A stretch of 64,000 bases of DNA from Cyclobacteriaceae bacterium (GTDB taxonomy: Bacteria > Bacteroidota > Bacteroidia > Cytophagales > Cyclobacteriaceae). The translations under genes were made by a program, and so were the position numbers. Below, one piece after another: positions 52,466 through 60,933 of this stretch (position 1 is the stretch's first letter; each line of letters starts with the position of its first letter). The notes under the pieces were generated by a model. That model saw only the letters and a list, made by a program, of their open reading frames with translations, ran no database searches and was not told the origin of the DNA. The DNA is taken from assembly GCA_947458585.1 (NCBI GenBank), contig CANGYY010000008.1, forward strand, positions 1 to 64,000, read 5' to 3'.

Positions 52466-53203
52466 TTATTGATTAATACCATACTCGTTCTCAATCAATC
52501 GAATTAAATTTTTTGTAACCCGTAATGATATTTTGTAGGAGCGGAGATCTTGCCGGGAAGTGGTTTGTTCCCTTGCCAATAAATTCAAGTAATGACTCAA
52601 ATACCTCCTGTCTATTCTTACAAAACCTGACTTGGGGATATTGTCTTGGTTGTCAATTCCATCGTTAGCAATGTAAGCATCCAATCCATCAAAGGCATTG
52701 AGCATCTGTTCCTCTAGGGTATAGATGTCGTTTTGATTTTTGTAGTAGCGGTCATAGCTCGCTTCTATTCTTGTCCAGCGGTGGTCGTATACTGCAATTG
52801 AATCAGCTACCAGGGTGTTTTTAATTAATCGAAGTCCCCCAGCATTTTTCAATTGACTTATCGTGGTAGTATTTCGTCTACCTAAGATGGCCCAGGAGGC
52901 ACGTTTTAAATGTTTAAGAACGGAGGCAGGCACTTTTTCAGCATCAGGATTCGCCTTAAAATACCGGAACACAGAATCCATGGAAGCCACTCGCTCTTCC
53001 AAAAAAGGGAGGGAGTTGGATAAGCTCAGGGTGTCGGAGTGGAGGTCGTGTAAAAAGGACTTCATGTAATGCAATTCATTTTGTGCTTCTACTTGTTGTT
53101 CTCGGTAATTCTCCGCCACAAAACCCAGGCTGACTGCGAGAAAAAGCATTAGAAATTCCAAGAAATAATTCCCTATTGTTTTTTTTAAGTTTTCCGGATT
53201 CAT
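52466..53203 (-). CDS. DUF6090-like membrane protein, paralog 1
   Basis: 245 aa. One membrane segment near residues 13-31 runs into the family motif FLAVSLGFVAENYREQQVEA; the rest is helical with TISQLKNAGGLRLIKNTLVA (the Q-L-x-N-x-G-x-x-x-L-I core) in the middle. The layout matches DUF6090 of Bacteroidota: an N-terminal anchor and a periplasmic helical domain. Function unknown. It is divergent from paralog 2 across an 80-base gap; the two share the same motif order with paralog 3 at 56160. Confidence 0.8.
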   Translation of the reverse strand: MNPENLKKTIGNYFLEFLMLFLAVSLGFVAENYREQQVEAQNELHYMKSFLHDLHSDTLSLSNSLPFLEERVASMDSVFRYFKANPDAEKVPASVLKHLKRASWAILGRRNTTTISQLKNAGGLRLIKNTLVADSIAVYDHRWTRIEASYDRYYKNQNDIYTLEEQMLNAFDGLDAYIANDGIDNQDNIPKSGFVRIDRRYLSHYLNLLAREQTTSRQDLRSYKISLRVTKNLIRLIENEYGINQ

Positions 53204-53283
53204 AGCTGAGTAGTGGGGGGGTAATGGTGAGATTCAGACAGAAAATTTAATTAAATTTATTTTTTTGAAAAAAAATCAACGCT

Positions 53284-54036
53284 ATGGAGAACAGTCAAAA
53301 TTATTTAGGGTCGCTTAAGAAAGGGTTAAAAGATTATTTAGTTGAATTTTTCCTCCTATTCACGGCGGTTACGCTTGGATTTTTTGCTGAAAATCTGCGT
53401 GAGGAGTATGTGCAAGGACGATTGGAGATACGGTTGATGAAGTCCATGGTGGCTGATTTGGTACGAAATGAGGAATTGCTAGCGAGTCAACAAACTGCCT
53501 TGCTTCAGCGAAAAACCGCGGCTGATTCATTAGCCTATTATTTCAATCAGCCCAATGTAGAAGCGCATGGTGCTAAATTATATCAGTTTGGAAGAAGGCT
53601 AGGTGTATATGCAAGTGAATTCCCCCTTGCTTCACGATCCTTGGATCAACTAAAAAATTCTGGGTTGTTTAGCATCATCAGCAAAGAAGTAGTGGCTGAT
53701 TCCTTGTCCAATTACGACAACCAGAAAACGCAATACGAACAGCGAATCAAGTGGTATTTTGAAGATGTTAAAAAGGTTCAAGATGAAAATAAACACATTT
53801 TTGATGCGCGGGTATTTGAGAAAGCAACCCGGTATTCAGATGCATATACCTTTGAAATTTTGACCCCAGAAGGTAATCCTGCCTTGCTTACCTATCAAGA
53901 AAAGGAGCTGCAGCAGTTTTACAACACCTTTTATTACCTAAAAAGAAATACCGAGACTCAAATTCGGGACGTTGAACTGCTAATTCAAAGTACGGTTGCT
54001 CTGCGTAAATTGATTCAAGAAGAATATTCCATTTAA
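53284..54036 (+). CDS. DUF6090-like membrane protein, paralog 2
   Basis: 250 aa. Membrane segment about 20-38 with FTAVTLGFFAENLREEYVQG, then SRSLDQLKNSGLFSIISKEV aligned to paralog 1, followed by charged helices and a C-terminal ETQIRDVELLIQSTVALRKL. It lies 50 bases upstream of the vWA-OmpA gene on the same strand, so the two are probably co-transcribed, suggesting a functional link in the periplasm. Confidence 0.8.
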   Translation: MENSQNYLGSLKKGLKDYLVEFFLLFTAVTLGFFAENLREEYVQGRLEIRLMKSMVADLVRNEELLASQQTALLQRKTAADSLAYYFNQPNVEAHGAKLYQFGRRLGVYASEFPLASRSLDQLKNSGLFSIISKEVVADSLSNYDNQKTQYEQRIKWYFEDVKKVQDENKHIFDARVFEKATRYSDAYTFEILTPEGNPALLTYQEKELQQFYNTFYYLKRNTETQIRDVELLIQSTVALRKLIQEEYSI

Positions 54037-54086
54037 CCTATTTGAATTACTTTAGCTAATTACATCAGTATAAAATCAATGTTCCA

Positions 54087-55634
54087 ATGAAAAATAAACT
54101 CCTCATCCTCCTTTTTCTAAGTTGCTTCCTAAGTTTTGCTTCCTATGCACAGGAGGTGCCCGGGAGTAATGGACCTCAAACTACCGTATCTAAGGGATTA
54201 AAAGAATTGGATCGAGTGGCCACCAAAACGTGGGAAGAACTAAAGCGGATATTCAAGAGGGAAAAGCCTTTGATGACTTACAAGATTGGAACTAACAAGC
54301 ACGAAACGGTAGTCAAGCAACACCAAGCTCCTCTTACCTACTTTCCAGTAAGGAATCTAGTCACGACAAGCAAGGATCAATTTGCTGCGGTAGAGGTAGA
54401 AAAAGATAGAAAACCACAACTGGAGGCAAAAGCACTTTTTCCAAGGATAACTGCAACCAAGGGCTATGTTTCCTTCAAGGTGGGAGATCTAGCCTACCAG
54501 CGTTACTTAAATGACCTAAATGAGAATAATGTTGAGAAGCTTACTCTTCGAAGACCTGATTCGGTTGAGTGTACCGTTAAAAAATGGGTTTTCCTTCCCA
54601 AAAAGGAAGTTAAACGGCACTATTCTTTTGTGCTCGACCATAGTGGGTCTATGGGGGATTATCGTGCAAATGAGCTTCAAGAGAGTGTTTTTCAGGCTAT
54701 TCAAACTAACTCCCAACGCGACCCAAAGGCGCTTACCACCTATTCTATTCAAAAATTTGATGGGGAAGGAAATATCAGGCACCTTGTTACTTCTACGGAA
54801 GTTAATCGCCTGAAGCAGGTATTGGTGCCTCCTATTGGGCTTGCAGGTTTCGGCAGGTCTACAGCCATCAAGGATGCCTTGTACGAGGCCATTCAAAAGT
54901 TGTCACTGGATACTAGCTCAGATGCTAAGATCATCATTTTATTTACAGATGGGGAATCCAATACAGACCAAATCCCACTTGAGTTAAGCGATGTCATTCG
55001 ATTGGCAATTGAAAATAACATCAATGTGATTCCTGTAGGATTTGGGGAATATGTCAACGAAGAGTACCTCAAGACGATCGCCTACTTTGCGGGTGGCGAA
55101 TTCTACCAAATTTATCATGAGGACGAATTTGGGACACTGTTTGACAACATGTTGCAGGATATTGGGCTCAACTATCAACTTGAATTTTCTCCTTGCATGT
55201 TTGGAGACGAAGTTGAAATTGAACTCACTTTCAAAGGGTTAGATACACCGTTAAAAGCTACTACCTTTTTTTCTACACCTGCAAGAGAGGGCTATGCGAT
55301 TGATTTGAACATTCTATTTGAGGAGGCGAGTGCCCAGATTGATCAACCGGCCGACCTGGAGGAGCTAGAGCAATTGTTACAATTTATGCAAATGAAGACG
55401 GATATCCGGATTGTAGTGGAAGGTCACACGGATAAGGTAGGGGCAGAAAAATACAACCTGGACCTTTCCTTACGAAGAGCCAATGCGGTAAAGGAGTATT
55501 TGGTGAAAAAGGGAATTGATTCTAGTCGAATTGAGACCAAGGGCTACGGCTGGTCAACTCCTGCCTATCCATACCAGGGCACTGAAAAAGAAAATCCGCT
55601 CAACCGACGTATCGAGGTGAAAATAGTGAACTAA
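54087..55634 (+). CDS. vWA-OmpA fusion protein, exported
   Basis: 515 aa with a signal peptide (cleavage after SYAQ at about 21). Residues 25-165 are unknown. A von Willebrand A domain (about 178-355) has a full MIDAS: Asp184, Ser186, Ser188 in FVLDHSGSMGD, a Thr in GFGRSTAIKDAL and an Asp in IILFTDGESN. A C-terminal OmpA-like domain (about 395-515) binds peptidoglycan: VVEGHTDKVGAEKYNLDLSL and RANAVKEYL, ending RRIEVKIVN. A metal-dependent adhesion module anchored to the cell wall. Strong terminator follows. Confidence 0.92.
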   Translation: MKNKLLILLFLSCFLSFASYAQEVPGSNGPQTTVSKGLKELDRVATKTWEELKRIFKREKPLMTYKIGTNKHETVVKQHQAPLTYFPVRNLVTTSKDQFAAVEVEKDRKPQLEAKALFPRITATKGYVSFKVGDLAYQRYLNDLNENNVEKLTLRRPDSVECTVKKWVFLPKKEVKRHYSFVLDHSGSMGDYRANELQESVFQAIQTNSQRDPKALTTYSIQKFDGEGNIRHLVTSTEVNRLKQVLVPPIGLAGFGRSTAIKDALYEAIQKLSLDTSSDAKIIILFTDGESNTDQIPLELSDVIRLAIENNINVIPVGFGEYVNEEYLKTIAYFAGGEFYQIYHEDEFGTLFDNMLQDIGLNYQLEFSPCMFGDEVEIELTFKGLDTPLKATTFFSTPAREGYAIDLNILFEEASAQIDQPADLEELEQLLQFMQMKTDIRIVVEGHTDKVGAEKYNLDLSLRRANAVKEYLVKKGIDSSRIETKGYGWSTPAYPYQGTEKENPLNRRIEVKIVN

Positions 55635-55642
55635 TCAAAAAA

Positions 55643-55684
55643 AATGCCCAAGAAGTTTTCAACTGAAAATTTCTTGGGCATTTA
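55643..55684. terminator. Bidirectional terminator after vWA-OmpA and small ORF
   Basis: Stem AAATGCCCAAGAA (55643-55655) / TTCTTGGGCATTT (55672-55684), with an A-run before it. It serves the vWA-OmpA gene (+) and the convergent PspC/small-ORF pair (-). The last bases of the 43-aa ORF lie within the stem. Confidence 0.88.
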
Positions 55685-55813
55685 AGAAGGAGAAAGGTGT
55701 GCTATTGTGAAGCTATATTCTCCATTCTTGAAGATCTGTAGCGATAAAATTTCAACCTCGCAAAGGTCAATTTCATTGAGGATGATCCATTCCTCTTTGA
55801 ACTGTTCATGCAT
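55682..55813 (-). CDS. 43-aa small protein translationally coupled to PspC
   Basis: A short ORF reads MHEQFKEEWIILNEIDLCEV followed by EILSLQIFKNGEYSFTIAHL-SPS. Its ATG overlaps the PspC stop by one base (TAATG at 55813), exactly as in rpsF-rpsR and apaG-methyltransferase in this genome. It lies between PspC and a terminator, so it would be the last gene of the unit. The composition (helical, acidic, amphipathic) is protein-like. No family recognised; the coupling is the main support. Confidence 0.55.
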   Translation of the reverse strand: MHEQFKEEWIILNEIDLCEVEILSLQIFKNGEYSFTIAHLSPS

Positions 55814-56010
55814 TAACTTTTGCCTAGGGTAATCCAAAAAATAAGGTAGATCACAATCGTAGCGCCACTGCTAATCCCGAAGGTTAGGCCTCCGACACCA
55901 AAGAAAAACACGAGAAAAAGTCCTCGTAATAAGCCAGCGGAGAGCCCTAGTGATCGAGCGATGCCAGCCAATACACCCCCTAGCCATCTATTGTTTGCGT
56001 TTCTAGTCAT
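55813..56010 (-). CDS. PspC-domain protein
   Basis: 65 aa. The PspC start NRWLGGVLAGIARSLGLSAG is followed by hydrophobic segments GLLRGLFLVFFFGVGGLTFG and TIVIYLIFWITLGKS. PspC acts with PspB/phage-shock proteins in membrane-stress sensing in proteobacteria; in Bacteroidota short PspC proteins occur alone. It ends with a TAATG overlap to a 43-residue ORF and is divergent from the 56160 gene. Confidence 0.88.
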   Translation of the reverse strand: MTRNANNRWLGGVLAGIARSLGLSAGLLRGLFLVFFFGVGGLTFGISSGATIVIYLIFWITLGKS

Positions 56011-56159
56011 TGTCTTTTGTTTGAAATATCCATTTGAACTAAACTTAAAAGATGAAAAATGAATTTCAAAATTATGTTAACCTACTTTTTTCAAAATGAA
56101 CCGAGCGAATCTATCTTTAAAATTTATTAATTTTCTTTTAAAATTTAATTGAAAAACTA

Positions 56160-56900
56160 GTGGATAATTTAAATCTTAAAAAGCATCTCGGTAGCTATGT
56201 AATTGAATTTATACTTCTTTTCTCTGCAGTCACCCTTGGCTTTTTTGCAGAGAATTATCGGGAGGGGCTTGTAGAGCGAAAAACAGAAAAAATGTATCTC
56301 CAATCATTGATTAAAGATTTGGGACAGGACACCCTCAAAATAGATTATAGCATTCAATCCAAAGAGATCAAAGACCAGTATTTTGATACCTTATATACGA
56401 TTTTGTACCAAAGCCCTCGTCCCTGGCCTACTCGAAAATTGTATTACATTTCTAAGTACCTCTTGATTCGGGAACCGTTTTATGGAACGATGGGGACCAT
56501 TCACCAACTTGAAAACGCTGGCGGCTTTAAATTGATCCAAAATGAGGATTTGGTCGAAAAAATTAATGCCTACTCCGCGGCGAAAGAAAAATTGTATCAA
56601 ATTCAAGTAACTCGAGACCTAAATACGCTGCCATTTAAGGAAGCCATTGGAAAGGTATTCCATGCGAAAGAATTGTCTTTTTTGTTTGACCCAATCAAAT
56701 TTAAAGGTAGACCCTATTCCATGGGAGAACCTACCTGGGATCCTCCTTTGAAAGGAAATGAGGAGGATTTGGAACTGTTTTTTTATTGGGCTTCCAACGA
56801 GATTTTTATGGAACGAAACTCAAAGCAACTCCTTCACAATCTTCGATCCTCCGCTAAAGAATTGATCCATGAACTTGAAAAAGAACATAGCCATGATTAA
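56160..56900 (+). CDS. DUF6090-like membrane protein, paralog 3
   Basis: 246 aa with a GTG start (56160). Membrane segment about 12-30 in FSAVTLGFFAENYREGLVER, then GTIHQLENAGGFKLIQNEDL matching paralogs 1 and 2. It overlaps the next gene by 8 bases and is probably in one operon with it. Third copy of the family within 5 kb, flanking the vWA-OmpA and PspC genes. Confidence 0.8.
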   Translation: MDNLNLKKHLGSYVIEFILLFSAVTLGFFAENYREGLVERKTEKMYLQSLIKDLGQDTLKIDYSIQSKEIKDQYFDTLYTILYQSPRPWPTRKLYYISKYLLIREPFYGTMGTIHQLENAGGFKLIQNEDLVEKINAYSAAKEKLYQIQVTRDLNTLPFKEAIGKVFHAKELSFLFDPIKFKGRPYSMGEPTWDPPLKGNEEDLELFFYWASNEIFMERNSKQLLHNLRSSAKELIHELEKEHSHD

Positions 56901-57648
56901 GTCAATTTGGAGCCAAACCCTTTTTTCCATCTTTCTATTTTGGTCTATCCCTTTTTTATTTTTAGGGGTTGGATGTAACACTTTAAAGGTTGGAGGGAGT
57001 TGGAAAATGCTTCCAGAAAATCAAACCACAGGGTTAACACTATTATGGGAGCTTTCAGAAGCAGATCTAAAAAAAATGCTTCCCCAAGACCAGCAACCAA
57101 GAATTCGAAATGGTAAAGGGGTGGTGATGCTTTTTTTAGCAAGCACAACGAAGTATACCCTGGGTGACAAACCCAATGGACCGCTCGCCATAGCCCACCT
57201 TCTCATTCCTTTGGAAAAGCATCTCGGTACACCGCGCACCGTAGTTTCTAGGAAACAAGCGCTTTATGGTGCCCTTGCACAACTCGATTTTCCTGTTCAA
57301 GATGGGGAGGTGGCCTTAACTCTCATTCCAGTCGAAGATTCTGTTCAGGTAAACGGCAGCATTCAATTTCCTAGTGGTAAGCTGTCCTTTTCTGGAAAGA
57401 CAGGATCACAAAAAGGAAATTTGGTGGATTTACCACACACTACACTCGTAGGCAAGCATTTGGACCGGAAATACCTAAGTGGACCGGAAAGCTACCGTCC
57501 GCTCGCCATGTCAAAAATTGAAGTTAATTCGGAGGGAGAAAACTGGATGTCCACTTTCGGGTTGACTAGTCCTCCTGATCGAATTTGGGTAAATGTAGAT
57601 TTCCTTGTAGATTTTGCTTTCCAACAAAAAGTACCAATTCCCAACTGA
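56893..57648 (+). CDS. Putative lipoprotein of unknown function
   Basis: 251 aa from the ATG at 56893, which overlaps the paralog 3 stop (TAA 56898-56900) by 8 bases; a longer start at 56869 is possible. A hydrophobic start (SIWSQTLFSIFLFWSIPFLF) ends in LGVGC, a possible lipobox. The body has repeated-looking beta stretches: GLTLLWELSEADLKKMLP, VQVNGSIQFPSGKLSFSG and MSTFGLTSPPDRIWVNVDF. I do not recognise a family. Likely co-transcribed with the DUF6090-like gene. Confidence 0.7.
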   Translation: MIKSIWSQTLFSIFLFWSIPFLFLGVGCNTLKVGGSWKMLPENQTTGLTLLWELSEADLKKMLPQDQQPRIRNGKGVVMLFLASTTKYTLGDKPNGPLAIAHLLIPLEKHLGTPRTVVSRKQALYGALAQLDFPVQDGEVALTLIPVEDSVQVNGSIQFPSGKLSFSGKTGSQKGNLVDLPHTTLVGKHLDRKYLSGPESYRPLAMSKIEVNSEGENWMSTFGLTSPPDRIWVNVDFLVDFAFQQKVPIPN

Positions 57649-57726
57649 TTGATTGTTAATGGAGGAGGGATTTTTTGAGAAGAGTCCTTCATTTTCCATT
57701 ATTGAAACACCATTATTCTTTGTAGC

Positions 57727-58989
57727 ATGAGAAAACAACTCTTTTTCCTCCTCCTATTTTTTTCTCCTAGTCTCCTATTTGCACAGCAGGTAGCCAAGCA
57801 GTCCAAGGTAAACGCAGCTACATTAGATGCCTTTGAAGCTGAGGTGCGTAAAGAGATCCAAGAACAAAAAATGGCAGGCGCTGCTTACTTGATTTACCAT
57901 CAAGGTAAAGTGCAGCGAATGAAAGCCTTTGGGGAAGCAGATATGGCCTCCCACAAGCCCATGGAAACCAATTCCCTTTTTCGTTTGGCTTCCATGACCA
58001 AGCCCATTGCAACTTTAGCACTACTCTTGTTACAGGAAGATGGCCTACTGAATATGAACGATAGGTTGGATACCTACTTGCCAGCCTTTGCAAACCCTCG
58101 AGTTCTGGTGAAGCAAGATACCTTGTTAGGAGTTCCAATTTTACAGACAGAGGCGGCCAAAAATCCAATTTTACTCAGGCACCTGCTCACCCATTCGGCT
58201 GGCTTTGCTAGTCAATATGGAGGCACCTTGGGAGGCTTGTATGAAGCTTCCTATCCCAATCCCTATGCGCATGACATCGCTCATTTTTCCGAGCAATTGG
58301 CAAAATTACCACTGAGTCACGAACCCGGAGAAGGTTGGATTTATGGTCCATCCATCAATGTGGTGGGACGTGTGGTGGAGGTGGTTTCAGGGATTCCTTT
58401 CCAGGATTTTGTTCAGCAGCGGATCCTAGATCCACTGGGTATGCAGTCCACCAAGTTTTTTTTGAAAGAGGAAGATGCAGGCCGACTGACCTCTATTTAC
58501 GCGCCTGATGGGAAGGATGGACTGCGTCTAGTGGATCCAGGAAATGAATCTAGTATAAAAATAACCGGTTCCAAAGTATATTTTAGTGGTTCAGGAGGCT
58601 TGATATCCTCCTTGGAGGATTACCTTACTTTCTGCGTCATGATCCTGAATGATGGCAAACATCAAAGCAAACAGATTGCCAAGGCCCAGACCATCGCTTT
58701 GATGAAAACGGATCAAGTGCCCCTAAACATTAATGCACATTACTTTGATGAAGGGGGGCAGTTGGCTGAGGGCTTTACCTTTGGCTACCAAATCGTCCGT
58801 AAAGAAACCAGTAAAACGCTGAAGCGAAAAGGGACGATTTCTTGGAGTGGAGCCTCTGGCCCCATTTTTTTCATTGACCCAAAAGAGGAGCTGATTGGAA
58901 TTTACATGTTTCAAACTCAGCCTTATAGTCAAGTGGGGACCAGGAAAACCTTTGCCGATTGGATGATTAAAGCCGTTCGACCTGAATAA
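57727..58989 (+). CDS. Serine hydrolase, beta-lactamase/esterase family
   Basis: 420 aa with a signal peptide (cleavage after LLFAQ, about residue 20). The catalytic Ser-x-x-Lys is SMTK at Ser89/Lys92, and the second Tyr-type residue is Tyr206 in GWIYGPSINVVG; a late HxG-like motif may be near GTISWSGASGP. This class C-type fold includes penicillin-binding proteins and EstB esterases; resistance to beta-lactams is not implied. TATTCTTTG lies close upstream of the ATG, near a -7 box. Confidence 0.93.
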   Translation: MRKQLFFLLLFFSPSLLFAQQVAKQSKVNAATLDAFEAEVRKEIQEQKMAGAAYLIYHQGKVQRMKAFGEADMASHKPMETNSLFRLASMTKPIATLALLLLQEDGLLNMNDRLDTYLPAFANPRVLVKQDTLLGVPILQTEAAKNPILLRHLLTHSAGFASQYGGTLGGLYEASYPNPYAHDIAHFSEQLAKLPLSHEPGEGWIYGPSINVVGRVVEVVSGIPFQDFVQQRILDPLGMQSTKFFLKEEDAGRLTSIYAPDGKDGLRLVDPGNESSIKITGSKVYFSGSGGLISSLEDYLTFCVMILNDGKHQSKQIAKAQTIALMKTDQVPLNINAHYFDEGGQLAEGFTFGYQIVRKETSKTLKRKGTISWSGASGPIFFIDPKEELIGIYMFQTQPYSQVGTRKTFADWMIKAVRPE

Positions 58990-59087
58990 TTACCTATTGG
59001 ATGCTTCAAAAGTGCAGGAAATACTCCATTAGGTTGTTTTTGTAATAAAGAGTAGTTTAGGGAGCTTATCAGCAGCTTTAACCTCCC

Positions 59088-59777
59088 ATGATCGCACAAG
59101 AATTTCCAGATTCCGTTTCCGGTGTAGTTCAAAAAATCACCACCTTGACTCAAAATCTGGGAAAAGAGGTGCGGGTATTCAATTCCTCCTCCCAATTTGC
59201 CGAAGTAGGGATTGTATTTGAGCATCCTACCAAGGGAAGTAATCTGATCTTAGTGCAAGCATTGAAGGTAGGAGAAGGAGTGCAATTGACCTGCTCTCCT
59301 TGGTACAAGGCCTGGAAAGGATCTCGAATTGTGGTACCCAATCTGGCAAAGGATGAAGCCATGGACTTTATTCGAGTCCAATTTATTCCGGCCTTACAGG
59401 AGTTGTATCCTCAATCCAACCCGGAACCAAAGAGAGAAGGGGATTGGATCAATTTACTCCTAGAAAATCTAAAATGGCTAGGGAAGCAATTTGCCTCCCT
59501 TTTTGACAATCTTGGTGTTGTGGGCGTCTGGATCCTTTTTTTGATTCTCGTTTTTTGCCTTCCTAACCGGAAAAAGGATTATGCATTAACTTCTTCAAAT
59601 CCTCCAATTCAAGAGATTTCAGCCTGCTTTTGCCAGCAGGCATTGGCGGAAGTTTCGGCGGCAAAGGCTACAGAAGCTCAGGTTAATGCCTGTACCTTGC
59701 AATACATTTGTGAAGGGAATGCCAAAGCCTCCTGCTTGCTACGGGCTGATCGGGAATGGAAAAGTTGTGAGTTTTAA
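59088..59777 (+). CDS. Membrane protein with cysteine-rich C-terminal tail
   Basis: 229 aa. An N-terminal soluble part (about 1-130) has alternating strands and helices (VVQKITTLTQNLGKEVRVFN; SNLILVQALKVGEGVQLTC). One membrane segment (about 147-165, VVGVWILFLILVFCLP) is followed by a tail with many Cys: ISACFCQQALAEVSAAKATE then VNACTLQYICEGNAKASCLL and SCEF. The spaced cysteines suggest disulfides if the tail is outside the cytosol, or metal binding. Family unknown. Confidence 0.7.
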   Translation: MIAQEFPDSVSGVVQKITTLTQNLGKEVRVFNSSSQFAEVGIVFEHPTKGSNLILVQALKVGEGVQLTCSPWYKAWKGSRIVVPNLAKDEAMDFIRVQFIPALQELYPQSNPEPKREGDWINLLLENLKWLGKQFASLFDNLGVVGVWILFLILVFCLPNRKKDYALTSSNPPIQEISACFCQQALAEVSAAKATEAQVNACTLQYICEGNAKASCLLRADREWKSCEF

Positions 59778-59817
59778 CCTGAAAAAAGTTTTTTTCAAAT
59801 CTGGGGCACCTCAAATG

Positions 59818-60756
59818 CTATTCATTTAGGAATAGTTGTTCATTAGGGTGAAATCCTTTAAGCGCCACAATTACTGCATTCATGGTGCCGAAAATGGGTT
59901 CCAAGGCTAAATTTAAATTCGCCTCGTTAGTTAACATCGTAGCATCGAGGTCACTACTAAGTAGTAAAATTTTAGCTTCTCTATCGATTTCTAATTCACC
60001 AAATTTCATTTCCTCATTGATGATTGAGATTTCATTTTCTAATTTTTCTAATGTAGGTGAATCGTCTGTGATAGAAAGGTAAGAAAAGACATGGATCGTT
60101 TTTTTCGATTCAGATGGTCGTATCTCCACATTCCAATGATCGGGTCCCACTCCAACACTGAATAAATAACTTTCTTCTTCCTTTACATAAGGTATTTCCA
60201 TTGACGTAAACCAGGGCACAAGAATAGAATCAATGCTCGTATTTTCTTCGGAACCTGTGATTTTGGAGAGAAGCTTGATAAATATTGAATTCAAGTTAAA
60301 GGAATTCAGGTTTTTTGTTAAACCTAAATGCAGTACATCTGAAAATACTTCTTTTATTGTTTCTTCGATATTCGTAGAAACTTCTGTATTTCCTTTTGAT
60401 TTAGTTAATGCAAATTGAATTGCTGCATCTTCCAATTCCCCAGGGAGTTTTCCATCCAATCGTAAGGATAAAAAAGTTTCATATTTTTGACCATCAAGTT
60501 CAATGGATAAGATGTTCCATTGATCAGGTTGAACTTCAAATTCCTGGCCTGGTTTATATCCTTCAGTCTTTTTTTGATCTGCAATCAGATTAATTTTCCC
60601 TTCTTTAAATGATCTAGGAAGTGATTTCTCAAATAAGTTCTCATCAAAAGTAAAAAGTCGCTTATTGATTAGCTCTGTAAATAGTTTCGACTCCAAGCCG
60701 AAAGAAAGTATGGATGTGCCTTCAAAAAAGGTTAATGAGCTATTTTTTATTTTCAT
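59818..60756 (-). CDS. Hypothetical partner of DUF4157 protein, YbjN/type III chaperone-like C-terminus
   Basis: 312 aa, soluble, AT-rich, no signal. The N-terminal half has FEGTSILSFGLESKLFTEL and VQPDQWNILSIELDGQKYE. The C-terminal half (about 195-300) has PDHWNVEIRPSESKKTIHVF, LENEISIINEEMKFGELEID and REAKILLLSSDLDATMLTNE, the strand-helix pattern of YbjN/type III chaperone-like domains. It follows the DUF4157 gene on the same strand (176-base gap with a hairpin), so it is a plausible chaperone or adaptor for that protein. The domain call is tentative. Confidence 0.6.
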   Translation of the reverse strand: MKIKNSSLTFFEGTSILSFGLESKLFTELINKRLFTFDENLFEKSLPRSFKEGKINLIADQKKTEGYKPGQEFEVQPDQWNILSIELDGQKYETFLSLRLDGKLPGELEDAAIQFALTKSKGNTEVSTNIEETIKEVFSDVLHLGLTKNLNSFNLNSIFIKLLSKITGSEENTSIDSILVPWFTSMEIPYVKEEESYLFSVGVGPDHWNVEIRPSESKKTIHVFSYLSITDDSPTLEKLENEISIINEEMKFGELEIDREAKILLLSSDLDATMLTNEANLNLALEPIFGTMNAVIVALKGFHPNEQLFLNE

Positions 60757-60887
60757 AAGTTTTTTTCTACAGGGCTGTTATTTAAATCTAAATAAGGTGT
60801 TGATAAAAAAAGGTTTAGAATGCAGCTTTAATCAGGTATTGCTTTCACCAAAATTTTGATTCTGTGATTCCATAACAATACTCTAAT

Positions 60888-60933
60888 AAAGGCGTACTCC
60901 TAGGTAAATATTATTCAAATAAAGTGCGCCTTT
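60888..60933 (-). terminator. Possible hairpin between DUF4157 gene and downstream gene
   Basis: AAAGGCGCACT / AGTACGCCTTT (minus strand, 60933-60923 and 60898-60888) can pair with one mismatch across a 24-base loop, followed by TTATT. It could act as a weak terminator or attenuator; the T-run is too short to be sure. Confidence 0.3.
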
